From: Candidatus Hydrogenedentota bacterium
GTDB lineage: Bacteria > Hydrogenedentota > Hydrogenedentia > Hydrogenedentales > CAILVY01
Length of the DNA stretch: 64,000 nucleotides
Direction of reading: 5' to 3'
Assembly (NCBI GenBank): GCA_029565395.1
Contig: JAKQOG010000188.1
Span: forward strand, 23,487-87,486
Every line of letters begins with the position of its first letter. Positions within the stretch are counted from its first letter, which is position 1. Under the pieces are notes generated by a model. The model worked only from the letters and a program-made list of their open reading frames with translations. It was not told the DNA's origin and ran no database searches. Positions 50,161 through 58,135 of this stretch are shown in pieces. The position numbers and the translations under genes are program-made.

Positions 50161-53025
50161 ATGACTAGCGGCGCAAATTGGCTGTTAGATCTTGACCGTC
50201 CTACAACAAAAGTGCCCGTTGACGGGCTAATATACGTGCAAGGATACGACTATCGAGAACGGCCACCTGAGGAAGTGGCCATGATGGAGAAAGCCAAACA
50301 TTATGGTGCGCATGCCATATTTTTCGAGGCAGGGCGCAATGGTCGTCCTCCTGTAGCACAAGCATTCATATTTGTCTCAAATGGACCAGCCGACGATCAA
50401 ACTTTTGGGGAACTGCATCGTAAACTCTGGAGTTGGGGAGGTGTTCCGCTACTCTATCGTAAAACACCAGGGCTTGTGCAGCTTTTTCGATGCGCACACA
50501 AACCTGATTTCATCTCCAATAGGGGAGAGACAGTCTGCAAGCCATTTAAGACGCTTAGAATCGCAGCCTCCATTAGTAACCAACTGAATAAAGAGCCTTG
50601 GTGGGACGATGCGCGACTGCGTAATGGAACCCTATGGGATGACCCCGCCATCTGCAAAGAGATGTTGAGCGCGGACAAGGCAGCCCACAAACGGCTGATT
50701 GATGAGGTTAATCAACTCTATTCAGACTTGGATCAAGAAAGAATACTCAAGAAGCATCTCCGGCGAAAGCTTTTGATTCTATCGCTGCTTATCGCCTATC
50801 TGGAGGAACGTGGTGTCTTTCCCTCAGGCTACTTTAATCAATTTTGTGATGGAGCAACAAAGTTTTTTCAAGTGCTGGCAAACGGCAAAGCGCTTATCGC
50901 GCTACTGAAGGCGCTGGAAGACCGATTTAATGGCCACGTTTTTGTTCTTGATGAGGCAGATCAGGAATCTCTCAAGGATAATCGCCAGTTGGCCCGTTTC
51001 GCGCGTTTGGTGGAAGGCAGAGAAGAAAAAGGTGGTCAACTCACGCTGTGGCAACGTTATTCTTTTGGGGATCTGCCAATCGAGCTCATAAGTCATATTT
51101 ACCAACTATTCGTAGAAGATAGTGACAGTTCGATCTACACCCCGCCTTTTCTTGTTCGGCTGATGTTAGATGAAGCATTAAGCTGGGAGAGACTTGACCG
51201 TCTTGAGCGAAACAACGAAATCATCCTCGACCCCTGCTGTGGATCAGGCGTATTTCTTGTCGAGGCTTACAAAAGGTTGGTGCTGCATTGGCGTAGCCGC
51301 AATAATTGGAAGAGACCTAAAGAGGGTGTACTCAAGAGGTTATTGAAAAAGGTTCATGGCATTGACTTGGAACCCGGTGCTGTGGAACTCGCTGCCTTCA
51401 GCTTGTGCTTGGCGCTTTGTGATGCATTGGAACCAGAGGAGATCCGCGCCAGCATCAAGCTCTTCCCTCCGCTGATCGGAGAGACAATACATCGTTCCTG
51501 CTTTTTTGAGGCCAAGGAAAACCACCTTATCACCGAATCTGTTGGGGTAGTGGTAGGAAATCCGCCATTCAAATCGAAACTCACTACACCTGGGGCCGAG
51601 GCCAGCTACGAACGCTATGAGATGGAACACGGCCCACTGCCAGATAAGCAATTAGCCTATCTCTTCTTACATGATGCCATGGAAATGCTGACTGAAGGTG
51701 GGACACTCTGTATGCTTCAGCAGTACAGCTTACTCTATAACCAGCTATCCCTGGACTTCCGCTGCAATTTCATAAAACGATGGGATGTGCGAGAGATACT
51801 CGACTTCATATCTGTACGGGGCCTTTTCTCTAAAGGGGGGGCAGACACCAAAGTAATAGTCGTAGTCGCCGAAGCCTCCCCCCCTCCAGAGGATAGGAAG
51901 ATTCTACATGCTACGTTCCGCCGAAGCGGACGAGTTGATGCCGAGCAAGGTTTCGATATCGACTATTATGATCTTCACTGGCTGCCACGCGAGCTTGCAC
52001 TAAGCAATAATAACGTGTGGCGTTCCGACTTGTTAAGCGGTGGGCGTGTGCTTGACTTCGTGAGTAGGCTAAAGAAGTATAGAACATTTGGCCAATATGC
52101 AGAAGCACAGGGATGGGACTACGGAGAGGGATTTATTGAAGGTAGTAGAGGTGTCTCCCGGCCAGCAGATCACATTATTGGTGAGCCACTTCTTCCATCG
52201 GAAGCATTAACACTAGATGGAATTAATGTCAAAGCCATAACCAAAGCCGCAAATAAACCTATTGAGGGGCCGCGATCTGAAAAGCGTTTTTCACCACCCA
52301 TACTCTTGATCCGCGAACATATGGATATTCCTCATGCAATTTGGACAAAGCATTACCTGACATATAAGAACAAGATCGTTGGTTTCGCTGTACCACAAGA
52401 ACCAGAGCATTACAAAAAACTTGTAGATATGGACAGGTGGCTAAAAGCTGAGGCTGCCTCATCGCGTGCTTTTGCCGCATGCGTGAGTGTCAGACTATTT
52501 ACCCAAAAAGCCACCACACTTTCAGGAGCGGACATTCTTGCTCTCCCCTACCCTGAAACCGTCAACCTTGATATAAGCCCTAATGAGAAAGTCATTGTGG
52601 ATGACATTGTTGACTATTATCGTGACCTTATTCGGTTAGGCGAAGACTCGGCGGCTATGCAGAAAAGCGGCTATGCTGGCCTCGCTGAGTTCACAAACAT
52701 CTACACCCGCCAAATCAATTCGATTTATGGGAAAAATCCACTGCGCGCCGTTGAACCACAAACGTGGCCGGGTATTATCTGCCAGCCATTCGTTTTTGGG
52801 AAAGGTAAAGTGGATTGGGAGGGCTCGGATGAGTTGAAGGGCAAATTAGACGGTATCCTCCATAAACAACAAAGCCCTTCGCTTCACGTTACCCGTATTG
52901 CGCGCATCTACGACGGTGCTTTTATTTTCCTTCTGAAACCGGATCGCTTGCGCTATTGGCTGCGTTCTGTGGCTTTACGGGATGCCGATGAAACACTGGC
53001 CGACCTTCGGGCACAAGGGTTTTAG
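50161..53025 (+). CDS. N6-adenine DNA methyltransferase, type IIG/Eco57I-like
   Basis: A 954-residue methyltransferase. An N-terminal ~320-residue part is of unknown role ('HAIFFEAGRNGRPPVAQAF' is notable). The methylase domain starts around 320: SAM-binding 'ILDPCCGSGVFLVEAY' with D357, and catalytic N467-PP-F470 in 'VVVGNPPFKSK'. A C-terminal ~350-residue region should read the target sequence. No obvious nuclease active site is seen within it; the next gene supplies one. AT-richer than the flanks. With its partner it is probably a restriction-modification or related defence pair. Confidence 0.85.
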   Translation: MTSGANWLLDLDRPTTKVPVDGLIYVQGYDYRERPPEEVAMMEKAKHYGAHAIFFEAGRNGRPPVAQAFIFVSNGPADDQTFGELHRKLWSWGGVPLLYRKTPGLVQLFRCAHKPDFISNRGETVCKPFKTLRIAASISNQLNKEPWWDDARLRNGTLWDDPAICKEMLSADKAAHKRLIDEVNQLYSDLDQERILKKHLRRKLLILSLLIAYLEERGVFPSGYFNQFCDGATKFFQVLANGKALIALLKALEDRFNGHVFVLDEADQESLKDNRQLARFARLVEGREEKGGQLTLWQRYSFGDLPIELISHIYQLFVEDSDSSIYTPPFLVRLMLDEALSWERLDRLERNNEIILDPCCGSGVFLVEAYKRLVLHWRSRNNWKRPKEGVLKRLLKKVHGIDLEPGAVELAAFSLCLALCDALEPEEIRASIKLFPPLIGETIHRSCFFEAKENHLITESVGVVVGNPPFKSKLTTPGAEASYERYEMEHGPLPDKQLAYLFLHDAMEMLTEGGTLCMLQQYSLLYNQLSLDFRCNFIKRWDVREILDFISVRGLFSKGGADTKVIVVVAEASPPPEDRKILHATFRRSGRVDAEQGFDIDYYDLHWLPRELALSNNNVWRSDLLSGGRVLDFVSRLKKYRTFGQYAEAQGWDYGEGFIEGSRGVSRPADHIIGEPLLPSEALTLDGINVKAITKAANKPIEGPRSEKRFSPPILLIREHMDIPHAIWTKHYLTYKNKIVGFAVPQEPEHYKKLVDMDRWLKAEAASSRAFAACVSVRLFTQKATTLSGADILALPYPETVNLDISPNEKVIVDDIVDYYRDLIRLGEDSAAMQKSGYAGLAEFTNIYTRQINSIYGKNPLRAVEPQTWPGIICQPFVFGKGKVDWEGSDELKGKLDGILHKQQSPSLHVTRIARIYDGAFIFLLKPDRLRYWLRSVALRDADETLADLRAQGF

Positions 53026-53036
53026 GGGGACGCGTC

Positions 53037-53753
53037 ATGTTAGCCACATCCATGGAAACTACCAACCGGGCCGGTGCTCTTAGCGCTGATGTGCATGTGC
53101 CAGCAACGTTTATTCTCGAATTGCTGGATTTTATCTGCAACGAACTGCCCCGGTGGAGAGATCGCCCTGATCGGGCGGTTGAAACGGCGGAAACCATCCT
53201 GACATCTCAACTTTGCGCGCACCTTAACAGTGCTGCCCGGCATGCCGCTGGATGGGATATTCTTCAGTTTCGAGTAGAAGAGCCCGATGAGAGTCACAAA
53301 AACCGTAAGATTGATCTAGTGCCAGCGCCCTGTGGCGCGACTATCTGTATCGAGGGCCGCAGTTATACCGATTTTGACTACCTTTTTCCAATCGAATGTA
53401 AAAGATTGCCGATACCCGCAACTGCAGATCGCGATGAAAGAGAATATGTAATAAGCAAACACTCATCAACAGGCGGTATTCAACGATTTAAGGCAGGGCA
53501 CCATGGATCCAATTATAACATGGGTGCGATGATTGGATATGTTCAAGAAGGCACTATTACCTCATGGTATAGCCAAATCGCAGGATGGATCATAGATCTG
53601 GTTAATGCTAGAGAACCAAACTGGACAGTAGATGATCAGCTTCAACTCGACAGTAATGATCAAAAACAGCGATTGGCCATACTCAATTCCTCACATACGA
53701 GAAAGGGTAGTTTGCCTATCACTCTTCGGCACTTTTGGCTGGAGATGAACTGA
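53037..53753 (+). CDS. PD-(D/E)XK-like partner of the methyltransferase
   Basis: A 238-residue soluble protein. The middle holds a nuclease-fold motif: D93 in 'RKIDLVPAPCG' and E120-C-K122 in 'DYLFPIECKRLP', matching D...ExK. The ATG at 53037 follows GGGGGA, 11 bases after the methyltransferase stop. It is likely the restriction partner, or a nuclease-like specificity factor. Named family not recognised. Confidence 0.7.
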   Translation: MLATSMETTNRAGALSADVHVPATFILELLDFICNELPRWRDRPDRAVETAETILTSQLCAHLNSAARHAAGWDILQFRVEEPDESHKNRKIDLVPAPCGATICIEGRSYTDFDYLFPIECKRLPIPATADRDEREYVISKHSSTGGIQRFKAGHHGSNYNMGAMIGYVQEGTITSWYSQIAGWIIDLVNAREPNWTVDDQLQLDSNDQKQRLAILNSSHTRKGSLPITLRHFWLEMN

Positions 53754-53755
53754 AC

Positions 53756-54109
53756 TTAAATTTTTAAACGCTTGCCGCTTTTTACAAATTTATTCATAAA
53801 AAGACTTGTCTGTAAAGTAATGTAAAAAAAGAGTGGCTCTGCCCGATCTGCCTCGTGCTGCACCGCTTCACCAAATCTCTCACGGCACTCTTGCTCTTTA
53901 AATAGCACATTATAATTTTGGCTGCTGTTGAATGGCGGGTCCAGATAGATGAGGTCAACGGATTCATCCTTGACATACCGCCTCATAATATCCAGGTTAT
54001 CGCCATAATAGAGAATGTTTTCCACGTCTTTCCGCCTTTCAACGCTGGCTATACAGGCCTCAGTTTCGGAAAGTGTTGCACGATGTTTGCGGTATCCACA
54101 AGAATACAC
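53756..54109 (-). pseudogene. 5' fragment of a DNA methyltransferase fused to symporter antisense
   Basis: The first ~74 codons read as the start of a type III/site-specific DNA methyltransferase: 'ENILYYGDNLDIMRRYVKDE' then 'SVDLIYLDPPFNSSQNYN' with the DPPF catalytic motif, then 'VLFKEQ'. From about 53900 down the frame is antisense to a symporter remnant ('RERFGEAVQHEADRAEP'), so the original gene ends there. It lacks SAM-binding and target-recognition parts and cannot be active. Confidence 0.85.
53834..53905 (+). pseudogene. 3' end of a sodium/solute symporter gene
   Basis: The plus strand reads 'WLCPICLVLHRFTKSLTALL' and then ends LFK-stop at 53903-53905. Its first 57 bases match the end of the intact symporter (49778-49834) with seven differences that are mostly silent or conservative, so it was once coding. 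It is a remnant of a paralog or of the old end of the symporter gene. Confidence 0.85.
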
Positions 54110-54293
54110 CTCATTCCTCTCACCATTTTGAACTATCTACTGCCATCCCCGCAAGCGGATAGTCCGCCCACACGATTGAGTGTATCGTGGCCGTGGTATG
54201 GAGTGACCGAAAATGGCATAAATTTATAGGAACGAAGAAGCACTTAGAGCTTTAAAGTTGGTCGTGTTTTTTCAGGTGTCTGGTATACCAACA

Positions 54294-57200
54294 TTACGAT
54301 ACGGGGCAGAAACCATCTTCGGACCCGGTGCAGGGAGCGTAGCCGGGGGAGTTGTAGAATTGGATAATCCGCAGTAGCTCTGACAAATTAATGTGCCAGT
54401 CTTGTGCATTGTAATCGCTGTCATGCGCCGTACAGGAAGTGTCGCCCGGCCCTGGAGCAAATCCATCCTCGCCCGCGGCATCACAATGATACCCATCCGA
54501 GTTGAAGAACTGGATCACACGCAGTAGTTCCGACAGGCCGATCCGCCCGTCGCCATCCTGGTCCGCGGTATGCGCACCCGTCTCGCCTTCACTCGTTCCC
54601 TCAGTTTGGCCTTCCCCTTCGCTGGTTTGACCCTCCGTTCCACCTTCACCTTCCTCGATCACGCCTTCGATTCCTCCTTCTCCTTCTCCCTCGGCCGCGC
54701 CTTCGGCAATGCCTTCGGGTTCGCCTTCTTCGTCGAAGGTACAGGCGGGATCGAAATGGGAGAGATCGAGAGACCAGAGTTGTAAATCACCGGACTCATC
54801 CTCTATGAGGAAGAAAAGACGGTGTTGAAAGAGGGTAGAACCTATTCCCAGGTAGACTCCCGAGTATTGAGTTTCTTCCGTTCCTGGGCTAATGTCTGTG
54901 ACACGCCGGGTGCCGTTGGAAGTTCCATCGGTACACCAAATTTCAGCGTTATGTATGCCATCGTTAGCGCAAAAGAAGAGATATTCGCCTTCTGCCAAGA
55001 ATGCATCCGGTTCATAGGGATCATAACTCTTCCATATTATAACGCTGTAACCGTGCGGATTAATGTTTTTCAGGAGAGTTGTTCCTTCCAGGGTTCCATC
55101 GGTGACCCAGGGCTCGAAGTCCTCATAGGTTTCACCCCAAAAGACTACTTTAGTGTTTACTCTGGTGAGACCATACGTGCCCGTGAGCCCAATAGGCGCT
55201 TCGTTCCAAGGAATTAATTGGGTCGGTTCTCCACCGGTGTTGGGAACACTCCAAAGGCCTTCAGCATTCGTATATACAGAGAGGCTGTCCAAGGTTACAA
55301 TTTTCCAGGCATCGGGGGCGAGGGCCACAGGGACAGTGCCATCGGAGGTTCCATCAGTCTGCCAAAGTTCTCTACTCCCTGTATAGTAGATATAAGATGT
55401 GCCCATTTCATAAAGACAGGGATAGGCGTGAAAATACAGCAGGTCGTCGTATATTTTAAATCGCCGGGGCATGGAACTAAATTCATTTTCCGGATTTCCT
55501 ATGAAATCAGGAAAGACTGGGGTGATGTCTTTCAGGGTGCGCGTGCCTTCCGTGGTTCCATCGGACACCCAAGGTTCAATGCCATAGGCACGGCTGGCGC
55601 CGGCGAAGATCAATTTCCCGTTGAACGCGGTGAGTCCGCTTGGTATAAGGAGGAATCCGGGGTAACTATCCCCACCGGAAATTTCTAGATCAAAGGTAAC
55701 CAGTTTGATGGTTGTTTCCGGGGTTCCATCGGAGCGCCATAATTCTCCCACATACTGGTTATAGGGAGCAGGGGCGACTACACGGAAGAAGAGTCGATTA
55801 CCTACCGTGGCGGCCAAGTGGTGGTAGCTTGTCCATTCATGACTTTCAAAGGATCCATTACAGGTTCCAAGGTTGATCGTCCCTTCCGGTGTCTCGTCGG
55901 TTCGCCACAAGCCGGTGACTCCAGCGTCATCTGTCGCAACAAAATAAAGGAGACTGGTCCCAGCCGCAATGGGATAAGCGCTTACAATGGTGGAGGGCAG
56001 CGATACTTCGCCGGTGCCTTCCGGTGTGCCGTCCGTTACCCAAATGGCATAGGTTTCATAATCGATAAAGCGCGCGAAATAGATACGGTCTTGTGAGGGG
56101 AAATACGTAAAGTCCCAAGGGTCGCGAATTCCGTTTTCCCAATCTGTAAGCTGCAATGGAGCAGGGCATTCCGTTTCTCCTTCTTCCTGAGATCCTTCCT
56201 CTTCCCCCTCAATTATCCCTTCAATAACGCCTTCCGTTTCGCCTTCTTCTCCTTCGCCTTCCGCGGGGATGAGAGTATACGTTACGGTATTGTCCACACT
56301 GGCGGAGGCGTTATTGGGCGCGCCATTGCTGATGGCGGTACATATGCCGCCCGGGATGCGGGCAACAACGGTTCCATCGCCGTCAATCGCAGTGACTTCA
56401 ATGCGGAATGATGATCCATCGCCAAGATCCATAACGGCATAGGCGGTCACTGCGGCGGCGCTTTCTGAAAAGTCAACGGTTGTATTGTCAAAACCAGAGA
56501 CGGGTTCGGAAAAGACAAGGTCAAAAAGGATAGGCAGCGTATCCGTGGGATCGGTTTGTCCTATCGCTTGTTCCAGACCGGTTCCCACAGAGAGACTCTG
56601 CAAATAGGGATATGTATGGTTTTCGAGAATGCCCCAGACGGGGGTCGAGAAGTCCCAATTGGTGAAAGTGGCCTGCTGAATCATTTCAAGGGTGGTTTTG
56701 GGTGTTCCACCCATGGATGCGGTTTGGTGGGAGGTTTCCGTATCCCAGAAGCAGTCCGATGTAGCACCCTCTTCTTCCGTGTATGCAATAAAGCCGCTGA
56801 TTCGGTCTCTTCCTGAGGCGCGGGCGGTACTGTAACAATTGCTGATAGAATCGGAGTTCGTTCCAATCAGTCCGCCGGCATAATTTTCGCCAGAGACGTT
56901 TCCCATGCTATAGCAGGCTGAAATAGTGTCTCCAGAGGATCCGGCCAGCCCTCCAACCCGATCCCGTCCGGAAATATTCCCAAAACTGAAGCACTTGAGG
57001 AGACTGCCGCCATTAGAGCCCAGTAGACCGCCGACCCCATCATGCCCGGAGACCGTGGCGCGGCTATGACATTCCGAAACGCTTCCTGAATTATATCCAA
57101 TTAGTCCACCGGTATTATCGAATCCCAAAACATATCCTATGGAGAAACAGTTGGATACGGAAGTATCCTGTTCGTTTTCGCCAATCAATCCGCCGGTATC

Positions 57201-57869
57201 ATCCTCGCCGGAAACTTGGCTGTCGCTATAACTAGTTGAGATTGTGCAGTATCTGTAGTTCCAGCCAACCAACCCGCCTGTTCCCCAAGAACCAGAAACC
57301 GTTGCGCGGGAATAGCAATTGGCGATGCCGCCTTTATTAGAGCCCACCAGTCCTCCCACTTCAATATCGCCAGAGATACTGCCAGTGACGGAGCAATTTG
57401 TAATATTCCAGCATTCATTTACGCCTGTCAGTCCACCCACACCATAACGTCCCACAATATTCACTTCGGATAATTGTACGGCATTGATGGAGTCGCTCCA
57501 ACCCACGACGCCAAATAATCCGACGCCGTCCATGTCCGGACGGTTAATATGCAGTCCGGTGATGACGTATCCCGCGCCATCGAAGGTGCTCACAAAGGGC
57601 GACGAATCATTGCCAATCGGCACAAACCCCGCTCCGTGGTTCCAGGTGGCGGTTTCCGAGGCGTCAATATCATTAGCGAGCACATAGTCGTAGTCATGCA
57701 GATCGTTTATCGCTTGGAGTTCTGTGGCGTTATGGATTTCGGTTAATGCAAGGGCAGGCGGGGCCGTGAAGAGGAAGGTCAGGATGAGGAGAGCGGGGAG
57801 TATCCTGGCGTTAAATAAAAATGAGGGTTTCTGAAAGCATTTAGGCCATGTATCTGCGTGCATGCTCAT
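54294..57869 (-). CDS. giant secreted protein: GLUG repeats, EGEGE linkers, C-terminal LSELLRVIQFFN modules
   Basis: A 1191-residue exported protein. A signal peptide ('ILPALLILTFLFTAPPALA') is followed by about ten GLUG-type repeats (~120-400, such as 'VGGLVGSNKGGIANCYSRAT'), which form beta-helical adhesin-like domains. A domain around 420-560 ('FDLVFSEPVSGFDNTTVDFS') and an EGE-rich linker follow. A kelch-like region (~600-1060) carries many 'WVTDGTPEGT' motifs. A second EGE-rich linker precedes two copies of a ~35-residue module: 'GRIGLSELLRVIQFFNSDGY' and 'WHINLSELLRIIQFYNSPGY', with dockerin-like 'DQDGDG'. Cell-surface binding or sorting is likely. It is divergent from a second protein with the same ending. 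Confidence 0.85.
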   Translation of the reverse strand: MSMHADTWPKCFQKPSFLFNARILPALLILTFLFTAPPALALTEIHNATELQAINDLHDYDYVLANDIDASETATWNHGAGFVPIGNDSSPFVSTFDGAGYVITGLHINRPDMDGVGLFGVVGWSDSINAVQLSEVNIVGRYGVGGLTGVNECWNITNCSVTGSISGDIEVGGLVGSNKGGIANCYSRATVSGSWGTGGLVGWNYRYCTISTSYSDSQVSGEDDTGGLIGENEQDTSVSNCFSIGYVLGFDNTGGLIGYNSGSVSECHSRATVSGHDGVGGLLGSNGGSLLKCFSFGNISGRDRVGGLAGSSGDTISACYSMGNVSGENYAGGLIGTNSDSISNCYSTARASGRDRISGFIAYTEEEGATSDCFWDTETSHQTASMGGTPKTTLEMIQQATFTNWDFSTPVWGILENHTYPYLQSLSVGTGLEQAIGQTDPTDTLPILFDLVFSEPVSGFDNTTVDFSESAAAVTAYAVMDLGDGSSFRIEVTAIDGDGTVVARIPGGICTAISNGAPNNASASVDNTVTYTLIPAEGEGEEGETEGVIEGIIEGEEEGSQEEGETECPAPLQLTDWENGIRDPWDFTYFPSQDRIYFARFIDYETYAIWVTDGTPEGTGEVSLPSTIVSAYPIAAGTSLLYFVATDDAGVTGLWRTDETPEGTINLGTCNGSFESHEWTSYHHLAATVGNRLFFRVVAPAPYNQYVGELWRSDGTPETTIKLVTFDLEISGGDSYPGFLLIPSGLTAFNGKLIFAGASRAYGIEPWVSDGTTEGTRTLKDITPVFPDFIGNPENEFSSMPRRFKIYDDLLYFHAYPCLYEMGTSYIYYTGSRELWQTDGTSDGTVPVALAPDAWKIVTLDSLSVYTNAEGLWSVPNTGGEPTQLIPWNEAPIGLTGTYGLTRVNTKVVFWGETYEDFEPWVTDGTLEGTTLLKNINPHGYSVIIWKSYDPYEPDAFLAEGEYLFFCANDGIHNAEIWCTDGTSNGTRRVTDISPGTEETQYSGVYLGIGSTLFQHRLFFLIEDESGDLQLWSLDLSHFDPACTFDEEGEPEGIAEGAAEGEGEGGIEGVIEEGEGGTEGQTSEGEGQTEGTSEGETGAHTADQDGDGRIGLSELLRVIQFFNSDGYHCDAAGEDGFAPGPGDTSCTAHDSDYNAQDWHINLSELLRIIQFYNSPGYAPCTGSEDGFCPVS

Positions 57870-58135
57870 ACCCCGCTGTAGTTGGTGTTCAACGCCGCTA
57901 TTACGAAGGCAAAATCATTTGTTGCGCCATTAACATAGCACAGAAGGAGCAGAAAGGAAAGTTTTTTGAATAGGGGCCGGAAAAAGAGAAGCGCGGGGTG
58001 CGTTTCTGGTGTATACTGGGAGGAGTTTTCGGGGCGGAGTCAACCGCACGCGGAGCAGTGCATGGGTGGTTCTCGGAAGCGCCCGCCGGGAAAAGTGCCG
58101 CACTGCTCTTGCGATGTGTGAAGGGAGAGTGTGCA
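57870..58135. promoter_or_regulatory. divergent promoter region of the two EGEGE proteins
   Basis: 266 bases between two genes that point apart and share C-terminal modules, so their promoters must be here. GGGAG of the right gene is at its edge. No clear -35/-10 pair could be set with confidence. Confidence 0.4.
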
